Program-made: the position numbers and the translations under genes | The notes under the pieces: model-generated | The model's input: the letters and a program-made list of their open reading frames with translations, nothing else | Databases searched by the model: none | What the model was told of the DNA's origin: nothing | NCBI GenBank assembly: GCA_023393015.1 | Contig: JAEWMY010000021.1 | Location: forward strand, 1 to 57,008 | Length of the DNA stretch: 57,008 nt | Direction: 5' to 3' | Source: Spirochaetota bacterium | GTDB lineage: Bacteria; Spirochaetota; Spirochaetia; Treponematales; Treponemataceae | Shown here: positions 16,019-25,076 of the stretch, piece after piece | Layout of the letters: each line of letters begins with the position of its first letter | How positions within the stretch are numbered: position 1 is the stretch's first letter

Positions 16019-19000
16019 TCAGGGGACGAAGTCCGCGAGCATGTTCTGCAGGGACTCCGGATCGTCGAACCGGCGTTCCCGCCGCTTGTTGAACGCGCTG
16101 TACAGTATCGGCGTCACGAACAACGTCATGATCGAACCCGAGAGAAGTCCGCCGACGAGCGTCATCCCTACGGGTTGCATCATCTCTCCGCCTTCGCCCG
16201 GGAAAAAGGCCATCGGAACGGCGGCGATAACGGTCGTCAACGTCGTCATCATTATGGGCCGCAACCTGCTCTTGCCGGCCAGAACGCACGACTCGAATAC
16301 GGGCGTTTTCTTCCGCATGAGCCCGTTCGCGAAATCCACGAGAACGATACCGTTGTTCACGACGATTCCCACGAGCGCGACGACGCCGACGGCGGAAAAA
16401 AGGGTGAACGGCTGGGCGGTCAGGGTGTATACGGTCGCGACGCCGATCGCGAGAAGCGGCAACGAGAAAAAGATGATGAGCGGGTCGACGAGCGACTCGA
16501 ACTGGGCCGCCATCACGACGAACACCAGGAACACCGCGACCAGGATGACGATTATCATGACGGAGCCGGACTTAGAAAGGTCGCTCGCCTCGCCCGAGTA
16601 CGTAAGCTTCACGGTTTCGGGCAGCACGAGATGCCGCGCAATCGCCTCCTCCACGAGCGGCTGCACGACGCTCGCGGCGAGACCCGTCTCGATGTTTGCG
16701 GTCACGTGGTTTACGCGCACGCCTTCCTCGCGGGTAATCGTCGTCGGGGCGGTCGAGACGCGGAACGTCACGATATTGTCGAGGGTCACCTTGCCGTTAC
16801 GCCCCTCGACCTTAAGTCGGCCGATGTCCGAAAGCGTCGCGACGTCGGCCTCGGGAAGGTAGACCTCCACCGGAATCTCGAGATTGCCGGTTCGCCAGTA
16901 CGTCGCGGTCACTCCGTTGAGCGCGGCCCGTATCTCCCTTGATATGGCGGAGGCCGTCACGCCGAGGGCGGCTGCCCGGTCATGGTCAACCGATATCGAA
17001 TACTGCGGCCGCCCCTTCTCGAAATCCGAGATGACGTCCGTTACCTCGGGGACATGCTCCTTGAGTATCGCCGCGATGCGGGCCGCGGCGTCGGCCACCG
17101 CCTCCGTGTCGTCGGACGACAACCGGACGTCTATCGGCGCCCTGTTTCCGAACCTACGGCCGGCGGAGTAGGTAAAGACGGCGTCGGGAATGGCGTCGAG
17201 TTCGGCCTTCACGAGCTCGCGGATACGGACGGGCGAGACGGTTTGGTTTCCCACCGGCGGAAGGTTGATCTGAAGGTTGCCGGTGTGCTGTCGCCCGGCG
17301 GTCAGGATGATGCTCTTGTATCCGCTCACGCGCGCCTTCACGATATCCTGCACCCGGAAAAGGGTCTCCTCGGTGACGTCGCGGTTGGTCCCGACGGGAA
17401 GAGTCATCGTTATGGTTACGATGTCGTCGGCGCGCGACTCCGGCGCGAGGCTCATGCCGAGCGAGGCGAACCGAACGAACGAAAGCGCGGCAAGCAGACA
17501 GACGAGGGTCATGACGAGCAGGCGGTTCCTCAGGGAAAAGGCCACCGCGGCTCCGTACCCGTCCTCCAACCGCAGCAGCGCGCCTTCGATCGCGCGGTCG
17601 ATCCGGTCGACCAGCGGATGGCGAATCGGCTTCTGCGCGCGCGTGTCTATCTTGAGAACGCTCCCGCACAGAGCGGGAACGAGAGTCACCGCGACGACCA
17701 GGGACACGGAAAGCGAGATGACGACGGTCACGACCATGTCGCTGAACATCTGGCCGAGCATCTCCAGCTCCGCCTTGAATATGATCACGGGCAGGAACAC
17801 GCACAGCGTGGTAAGCGTCGAGGCGGTTATGGACACGATAACCTGCGAGCTTCCCCGTATCGCCGAGACGGCCGCGTTATCGCCCCGTTCGCGGTACCGA
17901 TGGATGTTGTCCAGAACCACGATGGAGGAGTCGACGATCATCCCGATACCGAGAATGAGCCCCGTCATGGTCATGATGTTGAGCGTCAGTTCCATCATCG
18001 CCATGCCGAAGAGGGTCGCGAGTATGGAGATCGGCATGGAAAAGGCGATGACGAGCGTTCCCTTCGCGCTCCGAAGGAACAACAGGATAACGAGCATCGC
18101 GAGCAGGCCGCCCTGGACGGCGGAGGAATACACCTCTTTCATGGCGGAGGAGATCATCGTGGTCTCGTCGCTCACCACCGAGAGGGAAAGCCCTTGCGGC
18201 AGATCGGCGTTGATCTGCGGAAGCGCGTCCCGTACATCCCGCGAGACGGTAGCCGCGTTCGAGTCCGCGTCGTTCGTAATTGAAATATAGAGCCCGGGCT
18301 GCCCGTCGATATACACGCGGAACCCGGTATACTCGTTCGACTCGTACACCTCGGCGACGTCTTCCAGCTTGACGACGTTCGATCGGGTCACCGACGAGCC
18401 GACGGCCGGCACCGAAACGGTCGACACGACGGTTTGACGTATGTCGTCAAGCGAGGAGAACCCTTCGTTGAGATACATCTCGTAATCCGTATCGCCGTCC
18501 ACGAGGGTTCCCCCCGAGGTACGCACGTTTCTCGCGGCGAGCGCGCTCGATATGCCGGAAAGCGTCAGGCCGTACGCCTGAAGGCGGTTTTCGTCGACGT
18601 CGACGCGTACGGTACGGGCGGCGCCGCCGCTTACGTCGGCCGCTGCCACGCCCTGCACGCGCTCGAGAAGCGGCGCGACGGTATCTTCGGCAAGGGTTTT
18701 AAGCTCGCTTATGGCCACGTTTCCGGACACGGTCAGCCGCATGATGGGCCGCGAGTTCAGGTCAAACCGGCGGAGGGTCGGCGTCTCGCAGTCGTCGGGC
18801 AGCGCGTTCGCCGCGCGGGCGAGTATGTCCTTGACGTCGGTCGAAGCCTCGTCGAGATCGACGTCGTACCCGAAGGTAAGCCGGACGGAGCTTCTCCCGA
18901 GCGACGAGGATGAGGTCATTTCCTCGAGTCCGGACAACACGCTCAGGCGGGTTTCGAGAACGCGCGTTACGTTTTTCTCGACTTCCTCAGGCCCCACGTC

Positions 19001-19156
19001 CGGCCACGTCGTCACGACGGTCAGTACGGGCGTGTTCATTGCGGGATAGAGCGCGACTCCGAGCCGGGGCACGAAAATCGCCGCGACGAAACACAGGAGA
19101 ACGTATACCATCACGGTCGTGACGGGCTGACGGACGGAAAGTTCTGAGAACCTCAC
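16019..19156 (-). CDS. RND-family efflux pump inner-membrane transporter
   Basis: The 1045-residue protein is a full-length RND transporter of the AcrB/MdtB/HAE1 class, using proton motive force to export hydrophobic or amphiphilic compounds through the MFP and TolC partners encoded upstream. It starts with the family N-terminus (LSVRQPVTTVMVYVLLCF). The first large periplasmic loop follows. The TM4 region has ILGIGMIVDSSIVVLDNIHR (the proton-relay Asp region), and the second half mirrors it with GIVVNNGIVLVDFANG. The GTG start overlaps the MFP stop (GTGA, 19153-19156). It is the last gene of a three-gene operon. Confidence 0.92.
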   Translation of the reverse strand: MRFSELSVRQPVTTVMVYVLLCFVAAIFVPRLGVALYPAMNTPVLTVVTTWPDVGPEEVEKNVTRVLETRLSVLSGLEEMTSSSSLGRSSVRLTFGYDVDLDEASTDVKDILARAANALPDDCETPTLRRFDLNSRPIMRLTVSGNVAISELKTLAEDTVAPLLERVQGVAAADVSGGAARTVRVDVDENRLQAYGLTLSGISSALAARNVRTSGGTLVDGDTDYEMYLNEGFSSLDDIRQTVVSTVSVPAVGSSVTRSNVVKLEDVAEVYESNEYTGFRVYIDGQPGLYISITNDADSNAATVSRDVRDALPQINADLPQGLSLSVVSDETTMISSAMKEVYSSAVQGGLLAMLVILLFLRSAKGTLVIAFSMPISILATLFGMAMMELTLNIMTMTGLILGIGMIVDSSIVVLDNIHRYRERGDNAAVSAIRGSSQVIVSITASTLTTLCVFLPVIIFKAELEMLGQMFSDMVVTVVISLSVSLVVAVTLVPALCGSVLKIDTRAQKPIRHPLVDRIDRAIEGALLRLEDGYGAAVAFSLRNRLLVMTLVCLLAALSFVRFASLGMSLAPESRADDIVTITMTLPVGTNRDVTEETLFRVQDIVKARVSGYKSIILTAGRQHTGNLQINLPPVGNQTVSPVRIRELVKAELDAIPDAVFTYSAGRRFGNRAPIDVRLSSDDTEAVADAAARIAAILKEHVPEVTDVISDFEKGRPQYSISVDHDRAAALGVTASAISREIRAALNGVTATYWRTGNLEIPVEVYLPEADVATLSDIGRLKVEGRNGKVTLDNIVTFRVSTAPTTITREEGVRVNHVTANIETGLAASVVQPLVEEAIARHLVLPETVKLTYSGEASDLSKSGSVMIIVILVAVFLVFVVMAAQFESLVDPLIIFFSLPLLAIGVATVYTLTAQPFTLFSAVGVVALVGIVVNNGIVLVDFANGLMRKKTPVFESCVLAGKSRLRPIMMTTLTTVIAAVPMAFFPGEGGEMMQPVGMTLVGGLLSGSIMTLFVTPILYSAFNKRRERRFDDPESLQNMLADFVP

Positions 19157-20133
19157 CGCGGGGCGTCCTTCCCGACGATACGAACGGAGGTCCCGTCCGA
19201 CACGGACCCGGAAACAACGACGCTGTCCCCGAAAGCGACACCCGAGCGCAACTCGGTCTCTTCGTCGTTCGTCAGGCCGACGGTCACCGCCACGCGCCGC
19301 GCCACGAGATCTTCGCCCACGACATAGACGACACGCTCGCCGTTAAACGTCCTGACAGCCCGCTTCGGAACGACGACGGAGTCTTTGACCTCGCGGGTCA
19401 CGAGCGTGATGACCGCGAACATCCCGTGCCGGAGCCGTCCCGCGGGAGCGTCGGCCGAGAGTCGGACCTCTACGGTGCGCGAATCCGTCTCGACGACGGG
19501 ACTCACCATCGTGACCTTTGCGGGATATCTCTCTCCCGGCCAGGCCACGAGCGACACCTCGGCCACCAGCCCGGTCTTCAGCACGGACACGTATTTCTCC
19601 GGAACGTACGTGATGATATGGATATCGTCGAGCGCGCCGACCGTCGCGATCGGCGACGACGTCGAGACGGTATCTCCCACGGTGTACGGAAGGGAGATGA
19701 CCGTGCCGTTGATCGTCGAGCGGACGGGACTCGCGGCATAAGGCGCCCCGGGGCGTGACGGATCGACGAGGGCCACGACGTCCCCCTTCCGGACGCTCGA
19801 GCCGACTCCCGTTTGGTACGATACGAGTTTCCCCGCGGTGTCGGCGTACAGGGAGATACGTGAGCGCGACGAGACGTCTCCGTTCAGGCGTATGCTTTGC
19901 GAGAGCGTCGCGGGCGCCAGGGTCAGCGTTTCGACGGCGACCGAGACGGGCGCGCCGTTGCCGCCGCGCGGGGACGGAACGCCCGCCTTTCCGCCGGAGG
20001 TTCCCGACTTCGCCCCGGGGGAGGCCGCGCCGGGCGTCGCCTTCGGCAGGAACAGCGCGAGCGCCAGTAATACGACGGAAACGACGATGCAACCCAGCAG
20101 GGTTATCCGTATCATCCGATCAACGTCTTTCAT
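19153..20133 (-). CDS. RND efflux periplasmic adaptor (membrane fusion protein)
   Basis: The 326-residue protein bridges the RND pump and the TolC-like channel. It has an N-terminal membrane anchor (about 8-30, LLGCIVVSVVLLALALFL), a Gly/Pro/Ser-rich linker, then the lipoyl/barrel-sandwich half motifs GKLVSYQTGVGSSVRKGDVV and SPVRSTINGTVISLPYTVGD. A beta-barrel follows with FAVITLVTREVKDSVVVPKR. The hairpin between the lipoyl halves is very short, so the adaptor belongs to the kind without a long coiled coil. The ATG at 20133 overlaps the TolC stop (ATGA); an earlier start at 20154 is less likely. Confidence 0.88.
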   Translation of the reverse strand: MKDVDRMIRITLLGCIVVSVVLLALALFLPKATPGAASPGAKSGTSGGKAGVPSPRGGNGAPVSVAVETLTLAPATLSQSIRLNGDVSSRSRISLYADTAGKLVSYQTGVGSSVRKGDVVALVDPSRPGAPYAASPVRSTINGTVISLPYTVGDTVSTSSPIATVGALDDIHIITYVPEKYVSVLKTGLVAEVSLVAWPGERYPAKVTMVSPVVETDSRTVEVRLSADAPAGRLRHGMFAVITLVTREVKDSVVVPKRAVRTFNGERVVYVVGEDLVARRVAVTVGLTNDEETELRSGVAFGDSVVVSGSVSDGTSVRIVGKDAPR

Positions 20134-21506
20134 CGACCCGCCTCCCCGCCGCACACCGCTTCCTCGGACAGGCCGAGACCGTGCGCGAGCTCGATCACCC
20201 CGATTTTATACTTGTATCCGGCTGTCAGGGCCGCGAGCCGCGCCTCGAGAAGCCTCTGCCGCGCGTCGTCGTGTTCGGTCTGCTTGACGAGACCCGCCCG
20301 ATATCCCTGGCCCGAAAGCTCATACGCGCGTTCGGCCAACCGAACGTTCATCGTCGCGAGATCGATGGCGCGATACAGGCCCTCGAGCCGTTCGACAAGA
20401 CCTTGAAGGAGCGATGCCGTCTCGCGTCGCGCGCGTTCGAGGGCGATTTCCGCCTTTCGTATCGCCGAGGCGCCCTCGCGAAGCGAAAGCCATTCCCTCG
20501 AGCCGGGCACGTATCCGTTAAGCGGAACGGCGACCGAGAGGGTAAAGGTGCCGTAATCAGGCGCGCGGAAGCCCTCCTCCAGGTTCGCGACGCCGACCGA
20601 CTCGCTTAAGGATACCGTCGGCGCGCGCTGCGTCAACGACTCGGCGCGACTCTCGCTCTTCGCCGTTTCGAGGGCGTTCCTGGCGGAGCGCACCGCGTTC
20701 GCGCGTTCGACGTACGAGGCGACGGGCGCGGGAAGCCGTACCGGACGCGGATTCGCCTCGAGGCTGTCGGTGAGCTCTACGTCTCCAGTCGGCTCGATTC
20801 CGAGCAGCATCGCGAACTCCCTGACCGCCTGCCGATACGCGCGCCGCGCCTCTTCGATCTTCGGCTCGACGCTCGCGGCGGCATATCGCGCCTGAAGGAG
20901 CTCGAGCTCGGAGGCCAATCCGCTCTCGTAGTTCTTGCGGACGTACTCCGCCTGTCGGGTCGCGAGGGCGCGGTCTCCCTCGGCGAGCTCGAGGGCGTCC
21001 CTGTCGGCGAGCAGGAGATAATACGACGTCTTGACGTCCCGCTCCACGGCGGACTCGGCACCCGAAAGGGAAAGGAAGGCCGTGTCGCGGGCCAGGTCGG
21101 CCTGCTTCCGCTTCTCCGGAATTCCGGCCGTCAGGGTCAGGCTTATGCCGGCGGAAACCTCCAGGGAAGTTCCTTCGCGGCCCGCGGGAGGGCTTCCCGC
21201 CAGGCCGTGCGCGTTACGCAGGGCCGCGCCGAGACTGAACGAGGGTAAAAAGGCGTTCCAGGAATAGCGCGCGCGTTCGCCCGCGAGAGAAGCCGACAGA
21301 CGCTCCGTCAGGAGAATTGCGTTGCCCTCCCGGGCCCGCGCCAAGGCCTCATCGAGCCCGATTCGCGTGACGGATTCGGGAGGAGCGTCGGAGACCGCCT
21401 CGACGCAGAGAATCGCCGTCAGTATCGCCGACAACACGCGCCTCTTCGAAAACGGGCGTACGGCTTTTCCGGTTGTTCCGGGGATTTGTCCTGTATTTTC
21501 CGCCAT
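20130..21506 (-). CDS. TolC-family outer-membrane efflux protein
   Basis: The 458-residue protein has an N-terminal signal-like segment (about 24-40, VLSAILTAILCVEAVS) and long heptad-rich helices, with the typical ARYAAASVEPKIEEARRAYR and MNVRLAERAYELSGQGYRAG repeats of outer-membrane efflux proteins in two halves. It should form the trimeric exit duct of the pump encoded downstream. It is the first gene of the operon. Its ATG follows a promoter almost directly, with no Shine-Dalgarno. Confidence 0.87.
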   Translation of the reverse strand: MAENTGQIPGTTGKAVRPFSKRRVLSAILTAILCVEAVSDAPPESVTRIGLDEALARAREGNAILLTERLSASLAGERARYSWNAFLPSFSLGAALRNAHGLAGSPPAGREGTSLEVSAGISLTLTAGIPEKRKQADLARDTAFLSLSGAESAVERDVKTSYYLLLADRDALELAEGDRALATRQAEYVRKNYESGLASELELLQARYAAASVEPKIEEARRAYRQAVREFAMLLGIEPTGDVELTDSLEANPRPVRLPAPVASYVERANAVRSARNALETAKSESRAESLTQRAPTVSLSESVGVANLEEGFRAPDYGTFTLSVAVPLNGYVPGSREWLSLREGASAIRKAEIALERARRETASLLQGLVERLEGLYRAIDLATMNVRLAERAYELSGQGYRAGLVKQTEHDDARQRLLEARLAALTAGYKYKIGVIELAHGLGLSEEAVCGGEAGR

Positions 21507-21514
21507 TAACTGCT

Positions 21515-21543
21515 ATAATAAGAGAGACGTGACGGGTGCGCAA
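21515..21543 (-). promoter_or_regulatory. Promoter of the efflux operon, apparently leaderless
   Basis: On the minus strand TTGCGC (21543-21538), 17 bases, TATTAT (21520-21515). Eight bases then separate it from the ATG at 21506. A small hairpin CCCGG-CAA-CCGGG (21544-21556) lies directly upstream, between this promoter and the divergent tRNA promoter. Confidence 0.6.
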
Positions 21544-21570
21544 CCCGGCAACCGGGCGCAGGGGGGACTA

Positions 21571-21600
21571 TTGACCTTTCGCGCATAACCTTGCTATACT
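21571..21600 (+). promoter_or_regulatory. tRNA-Ala promoter
   Basis: TTGACC (21571-21576), 18 bases, TATACT (21595-21600), eleven bases before the first base of the tRNA. Confidence 0.8.
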
Positions 21601-21611
21601 CCCCTCACCTC

Positions 21612-21685
<74 letters not shown>

Positions 21686-21723
21686 CGAGTTCTCCTGACC
21701 AACTGTAATTTCCTAAAAAGAAG

Positions 21724-23364
21724 ATGGCTGCGATGGACGACTTTGGTCTTGATCCCGAATTGGCTGCTCTCCTTGACGAAACCCCCGTACAAACGAAAAA
21801 AACGATAAAGAAAGAGGCCTTGTTCTCGAATTCCCTCGAGGCGAGCGGAGCCGGACCGCGCGGCCCGCACGACGTCGACCTTACGAAGACCTCGTTCACC
21901 AAGGTCGAGAAGGTCCTGGCGTCATCGGCAAACCCGGTATTCGACGACCCATCCTATTACAAGCGCGTTCTCGGAAACGAGGCCGACTCGGCGCAGCGGC
22001 TCCATACGCTCCTTTCGAAATACCTCACCTGCCAGGACCCGAAGGACAGAAGCGTATATCGCCTCCAGCTCATAACCGCATACTGGGACTTCATGAGCGG
22101 CATCGCGCAGAAAACCGCGGCGGGAAAGGCCGACGCGGCGAAACGTTTCGCCCTTCGTTTCGGGCTCGTGCTGCCGACCCTGCTTACGCCGGAGCAAAAG
22201 GACATGTTCGCGCGCGTTATCGAGGATAACATCTACGGCGAACCGGTATACTACCTCGACGAGTGGCTTCACGCGATCGGCACGGGAAAGATCGGCACCT
22301 CGAGCACGGACGAGGCAAAATCAAGCAAGAAAGACGATTCCTCGCGCTTCCAGCAGCTTCTCAATAAGGCCGACGGCAAGCTGCAAAGCGCCGAAAACCT
22401 CGTCCGCGCGAAATCGGAGGAACGCCTTCGGGCGGAGGACGAGTTAAAACGCAAACTCGACGCCGTCTTCCTTCACGAGTCGCTTGCCGGCTTCACCGGC
22501 GTCAAGGCGCCCTTTTCCGAACAGCAAAAGCGGGCGCTCGGAGAGATATCCGAGTCCTTCCGCGCGATACTCGGCCTCGACAAGGAATTACAGTCGTTTA
22601 TCCGCGACTACGAAAACGCCGATTCTGACGTCCGCATCCTCCAGCAAAAGGTAGACGCATCGGGCGGCGGCACGACGAACGCCTCGGGGGTCGCGTCCGA
22701 ATACGACACGATCAGGCAGATGGCGAAGATGACGTGCGGCCGGCAAGGAAACCACTTCCCGATCCTGACGCGCGAGTATTTCCATTCGTCCTCGCGCGAG
22801 ATCGGCATCCGCGAAAACGTGATCGAGGCCTTCCGCTGGGTGGAGTCGATCGATCCCGAGGCGTACTGCCGGCAATACAAGTCCCAACTCAACAGAATTC
22901 CCCCCTTTATCATCCTCATCCCGTCCTACGGCGACTACGGTTTTTGCTGGGAGCCCTTTGACCGCTACAACCGCGTGACGAGCCGCGGGCGCGTCGCGAT
23001 TCCGATGTACGCAAAAAACCTGCTTGTCGCCGTTCTCGCGGCGATCGCGGACTTGCGGTGGCAGGTTGCCAAGGAAAAGGCGTCCTATTACTGGATGGAA
23101 GAGGGTTTGACGGGGAACTACTATCAATGGTTCCAGGCGCAAAAACTCAAGGGTGACGTCAAGGAATACTTCATTAACGACTATCTTCTGTGGATGCTCA
23201 AGGAAAGCGACGGCATCCAGAAACTGGACAAGGAAGTACGCGCCGTGTTCTGGCGGTACATGCCCTTCTCGCAGGAGATCAAGGCGAAGCTGAAACCCCG
23301 CGCGCTCGTCTACCAGGAACTGTGCCAACGGGATCTCAACCGGCAGATGTCGGACGGGTATTGA
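21724..23364 (+). CDS. Conserved-looking cytoplasmic protein, unknown
   Basis: The 546-residue protein is not recognised. The first ~45 residues are acidic then basic and probably disordered. Residues ~70-190 form a helical domain, ~210-330 includes a coiled-coil-like stretch (LLNKADGKLQSAENLVRAKS), and ~340-546 is a globular part rich in aromatic residues (FIILIPSYGDYGFCWEPFDR and YYWMEEGLTGNYYQWFQAQK). No catalytic motif is clear. It has no signal peptide. It starts 38 bases after the tRNA; ATG at 21733 is an alternative start. Its size and regularity suggest a real, perhaps spirochaete-specific, gene. Confidence 0.65.
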   Translation: MAAMDDFGLDPELAALLDETPVQTKKTIKKEALFSNSLEASGAGPRGPHDVDLTKTSFTKVEKVLASSANPVFDDPSYYKRVLGNEADSAQRLHTLLSKYLTCQDPKDRSVYRLQLITAYWDFMSGIAQKTAAGKADAAKRFALRFGLVLPTLLTPEQKDMFARVIEDNIYGEPVYYLDEWLHAIGTGKIGTSSTDEAKSSKKDDSSRFQQLLNKADGKLQSAENLVRAKSEERLRAEDELKRKLDAVFLHESLAGFTGVKAPFSEQQKRALGEISESFRAILGLDKELQSFIRDYENADSDVRILQQKVDASGGGTTNASGVASEYDTIRQMAKMTCGRQGNHFPILTREYFHSSSREIGIRENVIEAFRWVESIDPEAYCRQYKSQLNRIPPFIILIPSYGDYGFCWEPFDRYNRVTSRGRVAIPMYAKNLLVAVLAAIADLRWQVAKEKASYYWMEEGLTGNYYQWFQAQKLKGDVKEYFINDYLLWMLKESDGIQKLDKEVRAVFWRYMPFSQEIKAKLKPRALVYQELCQRDLNRQMSDGY

Positions 23365-23391
23365 GGCTCGGCTAACCGAACCTCGTCACGA

Positions 23392-23682
23392 TTACTTCGT
23401 GTTTTCCGGGTTTTTCCTGGACTTGAAAAACAGGGGGTCGAGCTTGTCCGAAAGGTCGAAGCGGTCTACTACCCACTTCGTGAGCTTTTGATAGACGATC
23501 ATCGCGAGGATGATCCCGCCGATGAAGGCGAAAGGCAACAACGAAGCGACCCGTTCGTGCAATACCGGCGAAAGCTGGCTCACGAGCAGTATCAACAGCG
23601 CGATGAACACGAACGCGAGCAGCACGTTCGCGACGGTTCCCGCGAGAACGAAAAGTACCGTATTGAGCTTTCTGCTTTTCAT
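23392..23682 (-). CDS. Small two-helix membrane protein, unknown
   Basis: The 96-residue protein has two hydrophobic helices (about 9-32 and 48-65) and a charged C-terminus (DKLDPLFFKSRKNPENTK). It is not recognised. Its ATG overlaps the stop of lspA (ATGA, 23679-23682), so it is translated with the lipoprotein signal peptidase. A role in the envelope is possible but inferred only from that linkage. Confidence 0.65.
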   Translation of the reverse strand: MKSRKLNTVLFVLAGTVANVLLAFVFIALLILLVSQLSPVLHERVASLLPFAFIGGIILAMIVYQKLTKWVVDRFDLSDKLDPLFFKSRKNPENTK

Positions 23683-24215
23683 GTAGCCTCCCCGACTCCG
23701 CGCGCGTCGCCCCTTTTTACCGCGACGGCGACCGAAAGTATCAACAGGATACCGCAGACGACCACCGCCGAATCCGCGACGTTGAACGTTGGCCAGCGTT
23801 CCAGCCCGAACAATCCGTAAAACTTGAAATCCAGAAAATCGAGCACGCCTTCAGGTCGGAAAAACCGGTCGATGATGTTTCCGATTCCCCCTCCGACGAT
23901 TCCCGCCACGCACCATCTCTGAAAGGGGTTGATGTCGTCCGTCCGGAAATACACGGAAACGACGACGGCCATGACGATAAGCGGGGCGAAGCCGAAAAGG
24001 AGACCGCGCAGGTCGCCGGAAAGACCGTGTCCAATGCTGAAGGCGATACCGGGGTTGTAGACGCGAACGATCCTGAAAAAATCGCCCAGAAAAGACGCTC
24101 CTATAGACCAGGGCCGGACGAAAGCGGTAATGAGGTATTTCGTGAGCTGATCAAGGGCGACGACGCCCGCGGTCAGCGTAAACGGAATCAACAGGGCGCG
24201 CGTTCTGGAAGTCAT
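23679..24215 (-). CDS. lspA: Lipoprotein signal peptidase (signal peptidase II)
   Basis: The 178-residue inner-membrane aspartyl protease cleaves lipoprotein signal peptides after diacylglyceryl transfer to Cys. It has four TM helices and the catalytic motifs VYNPGIAFSI, GGGIGNIIDRFF (first Asp) and FNVADSAV (second Asp). The ATG at 24215 has GGGGGA upstream and starts the family-like MTSRTRALLIPF; an open extension to 24302 is charged and unlikely. Lipoproteins with clear lipoboxes are encoded in this window at 40442, 46376 and 53267. Confidence 0.92.
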   Translation of the reverse strand: MTSRTRALLIPFTLTAGVVALDQLTKYLITAFVRPWSIGASFLGDFFRIVRVYNPGIAFSIGHGLSGDLRGLLFGFAPLIVMAVVVSVYFRTDDINPFQRWCVAGIVGGGIGNIIDRFFRPEGVLDFLDFKFYGLFGLERWPTFNVADSAVVVCGILLILSVAVAVKRGDARGVGEAT

Positions 24216-24314
24216 CGTGTATCCCCCGCAGTGCGACGTTCGGTCGCGGTAATGACGATCGTGTCCGTCGCGGCGTTCTTGACAATCGCCGCGCGCCGAC
24301 AAGCCGCATTGTAC

Positions 24315-25076
24315 CTATAAACCGGTCGGTACGTCTATAAAAATCGAGTCGACGCCGGTGTCCCTGGCGAACTCCGCCATTACCAGGCGCGGCCCCACGG
24401 TCTCGGTGGCGTAATGTCCCGCGGCTACGACGGTAATCCCGTTTTCAAGGGCATGATGGTATTCCTCGTGCCCGATTTCACCCGTCACGAAACAATCGAC
24501 GCCGCGTTCGATCGCCTGATACAGCTCGTCCGCGCCGCCCCCCGAGACGACGGCGACGGAAGCGATTCGCGTCGGGCCGAAGGGAAGGACGCGCGGCGAC
24601 ATCGTCCGGTCGGGATCGAGGCGCGCGAGAACCTCTGCGAGCGAGATGCCGCCCGGAACGCTCCCCCGCAATCCGATGGTCGCGCCGTGCCATTCGCCGA
24701 AGGGTTCGAGCCCTTCGAGGCCAAGCCGCGCGGCGAGTCCGGCGTTGTTTCCCGAGACGGGATGCGCGTCGAGGGGCAAGTGGCTCGCGTACAGCGCCAT
24801 GTCCGCGTCGAGAAGGGCCTTTATACGGCGGTAATGGGCGCCTACCACCGGCTCCGCGTCCCGCCAGAAAAGCCCGTGATGGACGACGAGCATCCCGGCG
24901 CCCGCGGCGGACGCGCGTTGCACGGCCTCGAGGCACGCGTCTACGGCGAACGCGACGCGCGAAACGCCGCCTCCGGCGTTGTCCGCCTGCAATCCGTTCT
25001 TTGACGGATCAGCCCCGTCGTAACGTCCGGAATCGAGATACCGGTCAAGCCATCGCGCGATTTCCCGGGCGGTCAT
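24315..25076 (-). CDS. Nif3-like dinuclear metal centre protein
   Basis: The 253-residue protein belongs to the Nif3/YbgI (GTP cyclohydrolase type 2-like) family, which forms hexamers with a dinuclear metal site. Family motifs are GLQADNAGGGVSRVAFAVDA, GMLVVHHGLFW (metal His pair), LYASHLPLDAHP, VAVVSGGGAD, and FVTGEIGHEEYHHALENGIT with TVVAAGHYATE near the end. The physiological substrate of the family is unclear. Its ATG overlaps the stop of the upstream membrane hydrolase gene (ATGA, 25073-25076). Confidence 0.88.
   Translation of the reverse strand: MTAREIARWLDRYLDSGRYDGADPSKNGLQADNAGGGVSRVAFAVDACLEAVQRASAAGAGMLVVHHGLFWRDAEPVVGAHYRRIKALLDADMALYASHLPLDAHPVSGNNAGLAARLGLEGLEPFGEWHGATIGLRGSVPGGISLAEVLARLDPDRTMSPRVLPFGPTRIASVAVVSGGGADELYQAIERGVDCFVTGEIGHEEYHHALENGITVVAAGHYATETVGPRLVMAEFARDTGVDSIFIDVPTGL

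Noticed and set aside
16982..18283. Long plus-strand frame opposite the RND transporter gene
   Set aside because: Composition is His/Asp/Arg-rich without any domain; it is a GC-rich shadow of the transporter gene.
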